Origin: Plantago elongata | Lineage: Eukaryota > Streptophyta > Magnoliopsida > Lamiales > Plantaginaceae | Reading direction: 5' to 3' | Assembly: GCA_036897095.1 (NCBI GenBank) | Contig: JAYMSP010001941.1 | Coordinates: forward strand, 1 to 27,562 | Length of the DNA stretch: 27,562 nt | In this document: piece by piece, positions 10,858 through 21,617 of the stretch | Numbering within the stretch: the first letter of the stretch is position 1 | How the letters are laid out: each line of letters starts with the position of its first letter | The notes under the pieces: model-generated | Seen by the model: the letters and a program-made list of their open reading frames with translations, nothing else | Databases searched by the model: none | What the model was told of the DNA's origin: nothing | Made by a program: the position numbers and the translations under genes

Positions 10858-11516
10858 GTGATTATTCATCTCATCAACAAAGAAGATTTCGATGCTCTCT
10901 GGGCGAAACAGATTATCATTGTTGATACATGTCCTATGAGACTTGCAAAATGGTCTCCAACTTTTGATGTAGCGAAAGATTCTCCTCTGATTCCAGTTTG
11001 GATATCTCTCAAGCAGGTGCCTATCATGCTTTATCATCCGGGAGCATTGTTTGAGCTGGTCAGACCTCTTGGTACTCCGTTAAAAGTCGATTCTGCAACA
11101 GCCTCTTTCACAAGATTGGAAAGAGCCAAAGTTCTTGTAGAAGTAGATGCAACTAAATTGATTCCAGAGTTCATTCTAGTGGAATTTAAAGGGAAGCAGT
11201 GGAGGATCAAGATAGCTCATGATTTCATGCCGCACTACTATATATTTTGTTCGAAAATTGGTCATGTGGAAGATTCTTACTTCCTGAAACATCCTAATCT
11301 CAAAACGGGATATAAGAAGTGCCTGAATCTTCATTCCAAGAAGATCAAGGAGACTATCATGATTGGCCGAAATGGCCAGCATTATTGCCTTCTAGTCAGG
11401 ACAGAGACAAGGATTTACAGGAAGAACTTCCTGCTCAAACATTTTCTAAAAATTTTGAAGTGTTGGGTTCGTCTTCTGATAAAGAAGATTGTGTAGATGG
11501 AAAACGTCTAATTTAA
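10858..11516 (+). pseudogene. DUF4283 / CCHC-knuckle protein of LINE ORF1 type, broken
   Basis: The main frame (about 10858-11496, 212 codons) reads a DUF4283-like half domain: INKEDFDALWA, LAKWSPTFDVAKD, IPVWISLKQVPI, PLGTPLKVDSATASFTRLER, AKVLVEVDAT. It continues into a zinc-knuckle region. Such proteins are common in plants as ORF1 of LINE retrotransposons and as orphan relics. They bind nucleic acid through the knuckle. Here the knuckle IFCSKIGHVEDSY keeps only one Cys and the His; the other two Cys positions appear as Tyr. The domain's N-terminal part is absent. The expected acidic tail (QEELPAQTFSKNFEVLGSSSD) is found in another frame (to 11516), so a frameshift lies near 11320-11400. 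No endonuclease or reverse transcriptase follows. It is most likely a decayed fragment. Confidence 0.7.
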
Positions 11517-11735
11517 CTTTTCTTTTCTTTAACTCTGTTATCATGCATTTTAATTTTATTAGTCAATCATATGTATATATTTTTATTATATCTCGTATAA
11601 CTTCATCTACAAAAATTATAAAAACATTTTTGAACATATATTTGAATTCGCCTTGACAAGACGAATACATAGACATCAATCTTAAATATTATTATTTATT
11701 AAATAAATTATTAGCCTTGATTAGTACCATTTGAT

Positions 11736-12282
11736 CTGGTCCGCTAATTATAATCCGCATTTACGAATCGAATCAGTCCGGTCCATTAACTAATGGATCA
11801 AATAACGAATGCAATTTTTGCATAACAGTTAGGAACGGATAAATTCGTCATATATTCGTTATACATTCTTTGTTTTATTTTATTTTATATTCCTATACAT
11901 ATATAACAAATTTACCCTAAATAAACAACACATACTTAAAAATGATTATGGATATTCAAATCAATTATTTTGGTTTTCAAACTTTTGATGTGTACATATT
12001 TCGAATATTTGAACACATGTTGTTTGGTGTTCTCTCCTAATTTCTATCGTTTTATTGTTATTTGTCATTTATTGTTCAATTAATGTTGAAAAATATTCTA
12101 TAATTATTTTTTTATGTCAGATATCTACGAGGTTACCCGTTATCCGACGAATTTATATGTTATCCGTTCCTCTCTAAATGGATCGGATAACGAATAGGCA
12201 TATCAGTCATCCTTTTGAACGGAGTCCGGATATAGAGTCAAATGAATCAAAAATCATTTAAACCGTACATTGTACATCCCTA
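11736..12282. repeat. Possible non-autonomous hAT-like element
   Basis: GATAACGAAT/GTTATCCG words in both orientations (about 11800, 12139, 12160, 12185), with CAGTCCGGTCC and GGAGTCCGGA, cluster near both ends of this AT-rich stretch. The right edge reads TGTACATCCCTA, the complement of TAGGGATGTACA, a common plant hAT-type terminus. GACGAGAC follows the right edge and GACAAGAC occurs near 11655, a possible 7-of-8 target duplication. A matching left inverted repeat was not found. Confidence 0.35.
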
Positions 12283-14391
12283 GACGAGACGTCAGATGTA
12301 TAAGAATATAAGATAGTTGTATATATAAAAGTGTATTGTTATGTTGTTAAAAATTAATTCAAAAGTGAAAACCAAAAATATGATTGAGTTGAAAAAACTT
12401 AATCAACAAGATTATTTAGTGTATTTTGGAATAATAATTGAGTTTAAAAGGAATACTTAATAATATTAAGTAAATGTTAAAAATGAGTAAAAAAAGTGCC
12501 CCATCTATCTATATTGTAAAGTTCAGTTTTTATGCTAAATGATTCCTATAATACTTTAGTCAAAATTGATTTTGAGAGTTTCTTTCAATTTATATGTATT
12601 TATTTGCTTCAAACTAATTAAAAAGCTGAATATGGTAACAAATTTTAATCATGTGTGCTTCAATTCTGCGTTATATTAGCAAATGCACCAATTCTCTATC
12701 TTTTATTACTTCTTATCATCTTTAAACAAATTTAGTCACTCAAAATCAACTTTTTATTGGTTCATCTCTAGGCAGTCAGCATAACCAAAACCATCCACGC
12801 TTCCTTTGCAACTAAATCAATAAAGATTTACTATTCTCTGTTTTCATAAATCACAACCGCTAATTAAACAATATATAAAATTTGACACCTACAATAAGGA
12901 CCTAATGTACAACAGTACAGTATAATGTGGTGCCGCGCTATCGGGACGAACGCAGAAAATTTAGCCAGCGACATAAAAGATTAAATGAAATTATTTTACG
13001 ATCATTGATATAATTAAGTATAAATGTTTAAAATATTATTTAAGTTAAAATAAATACACTTAAAACTTTGAATATGAAATCCTAAGCAGTGCATTTCATA
13101 ACTTATTTAAACGCGAACATATATTATTAACAAAAGTATCCATATAATTAACTAAAATATCTTAAACGCCTTTTCTTGTTAAAAATATATTAATACTAAT
13201 AAAATAATAATTTTTTTTTAATTAATATCATGTGTATTTCATTATTTCATTAACAACATGATGTATTTTTATATATATGGAACTTAACATTAAAGTGATA
13301 TATTAATGACCAAATAACTAGGTTTTTCAAGCTCCAAAAAAATACCCTTTTGAATCGTTTGTTCCGTTTTGGTATGCAGACTGCCTATGCCACGTTCTAC
13401 ATTGAACTTTTAGAAGGTCTTGTGGTCTGCTCTCTTTCTTAGATACTAGATAAATAGAGCTTTATAGTGCCCATTTTAGTCTCGTACTAGATAAATAGAG
13501 TTAAATATTTGTACAGAAAGTTCGTTTTTGAACTCATGGGTTTCTTTCACTGTTGATATTGTAGGGGATGCCCAAGGGAATAAGCAGCTCATCTCATGTG
13601 GGTCTTAGCATTGTTGTATTTTGATTTTATCAAACTTGTTTTTTTTTTCTTTTTGTGAAATGAAATGGAGACTGGAAGTACAATTTATGATGTATTGATA
13701 CTTATGATTGTCAAAATAAAGCTATGTACCTGCTTTTTGATTTTTTAGATTTTTAATTTTATATTATTTTTTACATAGGACCTATTGTGAGAAACAATAC
13801 CTCTCATTTGGTTTTCTCCAATCAAGAGGAATAAAACCCCTCTTCTATATATGCTATTGTGAGGAGGCTATGGTGACAAGCCGGTGAGAAAGTTATTTCC
13901 TCTCTAATGTTCTAACGTGAAGAATTTTTGATCTTATATGATGAATTTTTTCCACTTAAATAATCAACTTTTTTTTTTTAAGTGAATTTGTTCCTTTATG
14001 TAATGGAATATGGAACCGTTGTTGGAATGGCTTGACGGACCCTGTAGTCTGTAGATAAGGAACCACATGTTAGAAAGTGAATTGCCTTGGGCAAAGCAGA
14101 TCGGAATATAGAAGTAACAAGTCAAAGCAGCTATAGGAAACCACCGATTTCGCATTTCCGCGTTTCCAGATGGACACAAATAGTGCTGCAACTTCATTAG
14201 AGCAAGTTATTCTAGACCCTAGCCATGGAATCAAAGTTTAATAGTACCATTTATGTAATAATGTAATGAAATACTCAAAGTGAGTTACAATTCGTTACTA
14301 ATAACTAAATTTTAATTAAACATTAAAAGTTTATATGTAGTATAGATTCAAAAAATTTATTGACATTTAGGTTGTCATCCAAATAACCTAG
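12283..14391. other. AT-rich intergenic DNA, no gene recognised
   Basis: No coding region, tRNA or clear transposon end is visible. A 77-codon minus-strand frame at 14197-13964 has no family resemblance that I can name. Poly(A)/poly(T) runs are frequent (13209, 13636, 13970). Confidence 0.4.
13444..13500. repeat. Direct repeat of a 16 bp word
   Basis: TACTAGATAAATAGAG occurs at 13444-13459 and 13485-13500, separated by 25 bp. It could flank a small insertion or excision, but nothing recognisable lies between the copies. Confidence 0.7.
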
Positions 14392-14525
14392 AAAATTATA
14401 TTACATAGTTTACAACGAAGTGCATCTCAATTAGTAAGACGTTTCACCTCCAATAAATAGATCGGGTGTTTAAATCACCCTTTAACCACTTTAAAAAATA
14501 AATAAAAATTATATTACATAGTTTA
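14392..14525 (+). mobile_element. tRNA-derived SINE-like element with perfect 21 bp TSD, copy 2
   Basis: A 92 bp body (14413-14504) starts CAACGAAGTGCATCTCAATT. It contains a box A-like AGTAAGACG, then CACCTCC, a box B-like GGTGTTTAAATCACCC, then TTTAACCACTTTAAAAAATA and an A-rich tail. It is flanked by identical 21 bp direct repeats (14392-14412 and 14505-14525, core TTATATTACATAGTTTA), the mark of target-primed insertion. The body matches the reverse strand of the element at 19516-19611 nearly end to end. Changes at the box B CpG (TTCGA-like to TTTAAA) suggest decay. No internal coding capacity; movement would depend on LINE enzymes. Confidence 0.85.
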
Positions 14526-14959
14526 TATATTGAGATTGAATCAGAAGCAAATATAGACGAGGGCACACATCTTAGACAATTTATTATTAAAGAGAGGATC
14601 ATTTATTTAATTGGTATGGATACAATATTATAAAAATAACACATAAATAATGATATTTTTATTGAGATTAATTATATATGTGCGTTTAAAAAAATATATG
14701 TATAATTTAATAGGGCTAATTTGCTAGAAATCAAAACATTTCCCTCATTTCATATTATAGAAGTTGGCCAACTTTTGATGTTCTGTTTAATTTGTCCTTT
14801 TCATTCATTTGCCACTTTAGAAATATTATAAAAAGTTTAAACATTGAACAAAACAAATCCCATAACCTAAGTACGTTGCTTCTCTTCATTAGTGATTCTC
14901 ATCAGACGTTCATAAATCTACAACATAAAGTAGAGTTTTGAACTGAGGATACCAATAAT
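14526..14959. other. AT-rich, no gene recognised
   Basis: Only simple AT-rich DNA with poly(A) runs. The right end adjoins the LTR-like block and may contain part of its internal region: minus-strand TTGGTATCCTCAGTTC near 14959-14944 resembles a primer-binding site. Confidence 0.35.
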
Positions 14960-15730
14960 CTGCAGGATAACACAAAAGAACACGCTGGAACGTAAAATTC
15001 AAATAAGAGACCGATGTAGTGCCAATCTAGTGGACTCTGACGCTCAAACTAATGAGTATGGAAGATATGAAATAAACTGTAAATAAAAGACAAAAATAAC
15101 TTTTTTTTTTTTGTGATATAGCTCTTCTAACGGCTAGGAGGAGTCAACTAGGTGGGTGTTTGAGTGTTAATCGTGCATGAAATCGGATGGATGTTAGATG
15201 ATGCGGTGATGGAGGTTCGGGAAGAGATGATTATGTTTAGAGTTCAAGTATGGAGGAGATGATTGCAGAGAGAAACTTTAGTTGCTAGGCTTTCGCTAGT
15301 ATTTGTAGTTGCTAGTTATCATGTCCCTCTAGAGTTTCTCTTTTCCTCCTTTTATAGAGATAATGGATGCATCTTTCTAACTGACTCTCGCCACCAATCG
15401 TTATTTGTCGGGATGTAGTTGGAGGTGTTAGACTTGTTGGAGATTGGATTATGATCGTCTCTTGATCTTTGTAAGCGACTCATCATTTAGTTGGAGATGT
15501 GAAATCTAATTGGAGAATGATTCTTCCATCATCTCTAAGTTCCCGTAACTAGGTCCACTAATTTTAGCCATTAAACTTGGGTTGACTACTGGTCTGCATC
15601 TTACGTGAGCTGTCCCAATTTCATGAATGGATCCATATAATTTTATCAGGATATCCTCAATGATTATTGGACTAACCCAACTAACTAATTAAAATCCATC
15701 ATGTAGATGAGATCTTGTTGTCAGGCCAAC
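14960..15730 (-). mobile_element. LTR-like segment of an LTR retrotransposon
   Basis: On the minus strand the layout is that of an LTR. A U3-like part starts near 15728 (TGACAACAAG). A good TATA box CTCTATAAAAGGAGG lies at about 15360-15346. About 310 bp further on comes TTGAGCGTCAGAGT (15047-15034), close to the TTGAGCGTCGGAGT word seen in U5 regions of many plant LTR elements. The segment ends near TATCCTGCA (14969-14961), and a TTGGTATC primer-site-like word follows. No polyprotein lies in either direction, so it would be a solo or isolated LTR. Exact ends and target duplication are not resolved. Confidence 0.5.
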
Positions 15731-16388
15731 TTGATTTAGCCAATTGATATCCACCCTAATATGAATTTATTAGTTGGATCTAAGTCTTTATCAAGTAACC
15801 GGCCCTTGCATAGAAGTATTCAAATAATCGAGCCAAGAGCGTGTTTTTACCAATATAGTGCATAGGTATGGAAATTTTGGTAACGGTATTCATCTTGTCT
15901 ATTACTAAGATAATGCGTACTTATTCATCGAGCCAAGAGCGTGTTATCACAAAGTATTGAGTCTCACCTTCTATAGAAGTGCCAGTATATTTGACTTGAG
16001 CATGCAAGTTGTACCGTCCAACATGCCTAACAACTTTTATTTCTTTTTCTTCCTAAATTAGTTGCAAAATAGCAAAAGAATTATCAATAGGAACAAGCAA
16101 ATATTAAAACTCATACATCTACATGCGAATTCTTTCATAATTACAAAGCATTTATAGGATCGAACAAACAAAATGTTTCCTTGATCGTGGAGTTTCAGAA
16201 ACAACCTAGAGGATTGGAGCTGTACAACATATGTGTACCCTAATCAAACCTGGTTAACACTATCACTAATCTGTTAAATATGCTGGTCACATCAACCTTT
16301 TCTTTTTGTTTTGTTTTTATCCTATTCTCTTTTGAGACTTGGGTTTTCACCTCCAGTTCCGTCCCAATGCTGTATACGCAAAGACCCC
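15731..16388. other. Intergenic and kinase 3' flank
   Basis: No gene recognised. A 19 bp word occurs twice exactly 100 bp apart (15827-15845, 15927-15945). The right part should include the 3' UTR of the kinase gene, whose stop codon is at 16391-16389. Confidence 0.4.
15827..15945. repeat. 19 bp direct repeat spaced exactly 100 bp
   Basis: ATCGAGCCAAGAGCGTGTT lies at 15827-15845 and 15927-15945. It is just outside the inferred LTR start and could be a subterminal motif of the same element. Confidence 0.8.
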
Positions 16389-19300
16389 TCATACAGCATT
16401 TTGATTTTCTCGTCTCTTCATGGGAATATCTGCGAGCTGACACGTCTGGCCTACATTTCTTCTTTTGTTTGCCCTCTCTTCTTCCATGATCTGGACGAGA
16501 AAATCTCATTCAGACACAAAAGTTGAGAAGCTAATTTGTAGAGAAAAGACAAATCAGCCATACCTTTTTGGCCATACTCTGCAAGATATCTATAATTTCG
16601 GAAAAATCAGGTCTTAAAGATGGCTCTTGCTGCCAACATCTCTCGAGCAGTTCCATCACCAACGGATGCGTATGCTTTGGTATCACTGGCCTCAGACCCT
16701 GCAATTCAGGTTGGAACAAAGGAGTCATCTATTTTGAATTTCCTATATCGTCAAGTATTGACAGGGAAGACATAATACAGAGTGCATGGGTAAGTGGATG
16801 TCTGGAGCATATCTAATTATTTTGGCGTGAGTTGCACTTTATTGTAGGTGTTAATGGCGTGAGTTTTCTTGTTTGAATTGTGATCCACAGTAAATACTGA
16901 GAAATGAGGACAAGGCGATAATCTACTAAGTACTAACTGACGATCAACAAGCAGTCCAAACTAATTAATATAAACTGCAAAATCAAAACAATGTAAGATG
17001 CCAAATTGGAGTTGAATCACTAAATAAAGAGATACACACCTCTTGGACGACGCCTACTGCTGCCTGCAATGGTGTCAAGTTTGCATAGGGAAGCTGGAAA
17101 ATGAAGCACCGTCAAACAATTAATGGTGTAACGAAGTACTAGAGACAGTGCAACTCTGGAAAATTGAAAATGAAAACAAAACACTACTTTGATTTTTCAT
17201 GCTATGCACCCAACATTTACAAATACTGAAATAAAATAGAAGTTTAATGATTAACATATGAGAAATCTCTACTTTGATCCGAGAAGCTTTAGAATTCCAG
17301 CATCCTGGCTTTCAACTGGCCTTTAAATGCATAAAGATACAAGTGAAGTACACATGGAATACAACCTTTCCTGTTAAGAGCTCCCAGAGTACAATTCCAA
17401 AGCTGAAGACATCAGCTTTATGATTATACGGCTTGTGCTCAATAACCTACAATGAATCAAATATAAGTTGACGGAGTAATACAACTCTAGTATCAAGATG
17501 ATTAATCAATATCCTACATTATGTTGACGGACATCTACACACAAAGAACATATGTAAACAAACCTCTGGAGCCATCCAGCGATATGTTCCAGTTTCTGCG
17601 GTCATTATGCCTGACTGCACTCGGGCAACACCAAAATCAGCAATCTTAACCACCTGCATTAAATTTCATATTATCAGTGAATATTACAGAAAAAGGACAG
17701 AGAATATCGTGTTTCTTTGTTCATACTTACTTCATTTTCATCCAATAAAAGGTTGGCAGCCTTCAAGTCCCTATGAATTATATTATTATGATGCAAGTAG
17801 CTCATTCCTTTGGAAACATCAATTGCAACCTTCAGCACAGCTGGAAGCTTGAGGACGCCTTTTTTATTGTGCAGGAAATCATATATACTTCCACCAGACA
17901 TAAATTCTGAAAGGAACGGAAAAATGGTAACAGATGCCTCCAGGTATTACGGGGGGAGACATAGTGGTGACTGAGCTGGAAAGTAGTAATATTCCATCAA
18001 GTTAGAAAGTAACTGTACCCGTGACGATACAAAACACAGGTGGTCTAGTACAGGCACCGATGAATTGTACAACATTTTTGTGGCGAATTCGTCTGAGGAT
18101 GATAAAGAAACCAAAATTGCAAACTTAACAATATCTAGAAGCAACAGAATATGAGTAACACAATTCAGGAAGCCAACCATGGCCACAGTGCGAACAAACA
18201 TGATTTTACTTTCACGGAGCAACATTCTGCCAAATTCTTTCAAACTTTTAGAAAAAAAGCAACTAACACCTAAAATTTACAGATGAACAAAAAAAGGATT
18301 AACGGAAATCGGAAGCAATGAAATAGATTTTAAAAGTGAATTGGGTAATTTATTAATAGCAATCACCTCTAGTAATGATTAATGGCTTTGTTCAACAAAA
18401 CTAGCTAATAAGCTAGCTGAATTTTATGGAGGTGTCTAGTAAATTGATTAGCTGCAAGCTAGCTGGTTAGCTAAATACAACATTGTAAAAACAGATCAGC
18501 CGGATTACTTTTTAATATTCTACCTGAACATGCTTACCGGATCAGCTCGTTTATAGGCTACCAACTAGAGAATCATGTAACTAACTTATTCTGAAAGATA
18601 AGCTCATCTAGCATGTGACAACTTACTATGTAACATACACATTAAAATGAGATTTGAACAGCAGTCAATGATGGACTACCTAATGATTCGGAGAAGATAC
18701 TTTGAGATTCTATTAAAATCTCCATTCCAAATACATTCATTAAATGTGCAATCAAAGAAATAACTTGTCAGCATGCACATCTAACCTCAATATGTACACT
18801 TCTTGGGTAAACTCCCGATGCATGTCTCCACTGATGCAGTCCTTCTTAAAGATTTTGATAGCTACATCTTGACTTCGGAAGATTCCCTTGTACCTGCATC
18901 AACTCATATGTATACATGACTTGATTCGACTGAGTGAGGCAGATAAATGAATTTTCAGAGCAGTACGACTCACAGGTCTCCATTTGAACCTGCGGCAATC
19001 TTGTGCTCGAATACCAATAAACTGGCATCGATCTCCCAGACATCATTCCTATCAAGTAATTCGATATGGCTTGTTGGTAACATAATATTACCCTGCCCCT
19101 GCCCTTCAGCAGGAGACAAGGCTGCGTTCTTAAAAAGTGACTGCTTCTGCTGTCAGTTTCAAAATGTATCTATAAGCAAATTTGAATGATGATCTATAGA
19201 AAGCTTATATGTTTGGTACCTCGATTTTTGGAATTTCCTTCAACAGCATACTTTTGAGCTCATCAATCTCCTGATTAGTTGCATTGCAGTAATAAGGCTA

Positions 19301-21617
19301 ATCAACATTTTGCAACAAACTGAAGCAGCAAGGATAAAATGAGTATCTAATCCTGAGGACAATGCATACTTATGTCCTAGAAAGCCTAAATTATAGGTGG
19401 ACTATCCAGAATAGAACAATAAGCCTGTGAAATCAGCTATACACTAAGAATATAAAATCAAATATAGTCTGAAATTCTAACAACTTAAGAGAAGTGAACA
19501 TATAAAGTCCAGAATTTTTATTTTTTTTTGAAACGGCTAAAGGGTGACTCGAACCCCCGACCTATTGGTTGGAGGTGAAGCGTCTTAGCATCTGAGCTGC
19601 GGTTCGTTGTCATAAAGTCATAGAATATTAAATGCAATTATTTTCAAACTGCAGTGTTAGATGGTGAGCAATACTGAGCAAAAAGAGTTCAGAATACTTC
19701 CACCATAAGAGAGTCAAGACCTATACATCATATACTGGGAGAGAATAACTAAAAAGAATACCTTTTCCCAGCCATCAACCACAAAGACATCCAATGAATA
19801 ACCGTCTATAGAGCAGAATGCATGTGCTTCTTGAATATTCAACCCAATCTCAGACATTAAGCTAGTTAACTGAAATTCAAACAAGTTTACCATCAGAAAA
19901 CCAAGTAAAAACAAAGAAAACAAACTAACATCTAATAAGAAGTTTCAAAGGATAAGCATTACCCAACTAAGGAGCTTGGCCTTATCTTTAGTCGATATTG
20001 TTATTTCGTAAAGTGGCCTGCAAGAATCACAAATTTCAAGAGATAAATAGCTATGCTATCTCATGTTTAATGACATAAACTACAGGTCAACGATTTATCG
20101 TTAAAGCAAGAAGCATCACACAAAAAAATCATTATAGAAACTCATATGGCTCAAACCTTTCCAAAATATTACCGAGTTTGGTGTGGTTTCCCACTCACAG
20201 AGATATCATCATCATGTGCATCACTCCCTTTACTCAAACCTGAATGAACTGATGTGACAACATTTGCCTCAGAGGTGGGTCGGACCTTCAACACATAGAA
20301 GGAGCTTTAAAGTTCATGTGCAGATTGAATTGTGGATACTCAAAAAGCTACAGAGATATACAAAGATATATGCTTGTTTACATCTGGATTGTTATTGTAT
20401 TGGAGCTTCCAAGAAGGAGCTACGACATTACTTCAGTCTGTTATGCTATCATTTGCCAACGGAAGTGATGAATTTAATATAGAAAGTCTTTACTCTCATC
20501 AAATTCATCAAACACCAGTTTCTTAGTATATGTGCTTTTGAGAGGAAAGCTAACAAACACCAATTATTAGCATATTGAGTGCTCTTTATTGAAACCATTT
20601 CGCAACACATCTCAACATAATCCTAAACATGCTTAGCAAAGGACTGACATATGCTGCATACCTGGAATAGGCGGACGTCAACTGCAGTACTGTTGATCGC
20701 ATTGCGTGCCATGTTCAACAATTTCTTGTGTAAAAGGACATCCTCTGCCTTTTCAATATTCACATCAAATGCATAACTACAGTAGAAACAATAATCATTA
20801 AAACTACAATCATCCGAAGTTGCAAAATTCGCAATATGACTGTACTAGAATTAAGTCGGTTCAGTTACACCAAACTAATGATAAGAATTCATCTCTTCTG
20901 TAATGAACTTGACTAAATCGATTTAATCAAACAGTAAATTAAATAACATTGACCCAAACACACACTTGTCCCTCCTAATCACAGTTACAGAGTCCTATAA
21001 ACAACACAACATCAGAAATTTTCATGTAACAAAATCAAGGTCAAAAAGAAAAAGAAAAAAAGAAAGCAACTAAGCCTTTCATCCCAAGACATTGGAGGTA
21101 GCCTAAGCCTATGAGCCAATAATAGAACAACATCTTGTCAACTTTGGCACATGATGGTGTTATGATAAAGTTTAACACTGACTGTCACAGGCCTACTGCA
21201 ACCATCCAACTATTTTCTTCTAAAACATGAGTCAGACTTCTCTTGATAAAAAAAAAAACTTTGGCACATACTATGAATCATAAACAGAACCCAAAATGCT
21301 CAAGAATCATAATTCTACCTAAGATTACAGGACCACACACCAATTAATTAGAATTGCTGAACTGGCCTAAATTCCAAGAAAACAACAATAATAAGAGAAA
21401 CAAAACAAGAAAAGGAATTGAATTTATACCGTTGAGGAAGCATAGTGAAATGAGTCCACAACTCATCTTGAAAACCCGGTTCATCAGCCTCAACAACCTG
21501 CAATTCTCTCAATCTATGCAAAACTTCATGAAAGACTTCAACTTTATGCCTCTGTTTACGGCTCTGAACAGGTGACCACTCAGATTTCCTGCTGCTACAG
21601 CTCTCACTGTCTCCCAT
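16389..21617 (-). CDS. STY46: ACT-domain Raf-like Ser/Thr kinase, STY8/17/46 group
   Basis: Fifteen exons: 21617-21430, 20776-20662, 20285-20173, 20017-19963, 19869-19762, 19270-19220, 19146-18974, 18893-18786, 18092-18019, 17906-17731, 17653-17564, 17446-17366, 17093-17040, 16698-16564, 16490-16389. All joins are GT-AG and in frame, giving 540 aa. The N-terminus ([34 protein letters not shown]) is typical of the group. An ACT-like regulatory domain spans about 139-205 ([33 protein letters not shown]). The kinase domain spans about 256-507. It has Gly loop [15 protein letters not shown] with Lys281, catalytic HRDLKAAN with Asp375, DFG at 393-395 and APE at 415-417; all key residues are kept. 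STY8/17/46 of Arabidopsis are cytosolic kinases that phosphorylate chloroplast transit peptides; that role here is inferred. STY46 is the closest remembered match ([18 protein letters not shown]). The linker before the ACT domain is short, and the last exon ([12 protein letters not shown]..., 33 aa) differs from the usual Gly-rich tail, so its acceptor is the least certain join. Confidence 0.92.
18383..18487. mobile_element. MITE-like inverted repeat in kinase intron 8
   Basis: Around 105 bp, rich in AGCTAG words, with inverted similarity between its ends. The left reads TGTTCAAC...ACTAGCTAATAAGCTAGCT, while the complement of the right reads TGTTGTATTTAGCTAACCAG. Such palindromic AGCTAGCT elements near 100 bp resemble hAT-type MITEs. 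It lies in the largest intron (18785-18093). Target duplication was not resolved. Confidence 0.4.
19502..19626 (-). mobile_element. tRNA-derived SINE-like element in kinase intron 5, copy 3
   Basis: Body 19611-19516 on the minus strand: GACAACGAACCGCAGCTCAG, then box A-like TGCTAAGACGC, CACCTCCAACCAATAGG, a good box B GGTTCGAGTC (19555-19546), then CACCCTTTAGCCGTTTC and an A-rich tail. It is flanked by near-identical repeats ATAAAGTCCAGAAT (19502-19515) and ATAAAGTCATAGAAT (19612-19626). It is the best preserved of the three copies; both internal Pol III promoter boxes are recognisable. It lies in the same orientation as the kinase transcript, in intron 5, between the exons encoding the end of the ACT domain. 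Confidence 0.85.

Noticed and set aside
13964..14197. 77-codon minus-strand frame
   Set aside because: No domain or family likeness; ends in poly(A)-derived lysines.
19527..19611. Possible intact tRNA gene on the minus strand
   Set aside because: Box B is good but arms do not pair as a tRNA, an A-rich tail follows and target repeats flank it; a SINE explains it better.
20264..20526. Overlapping plus-strand frames in kinase introns 2-3
   Set aside because: They overlap kinase exon 3 on the other strand and show no family likeness.
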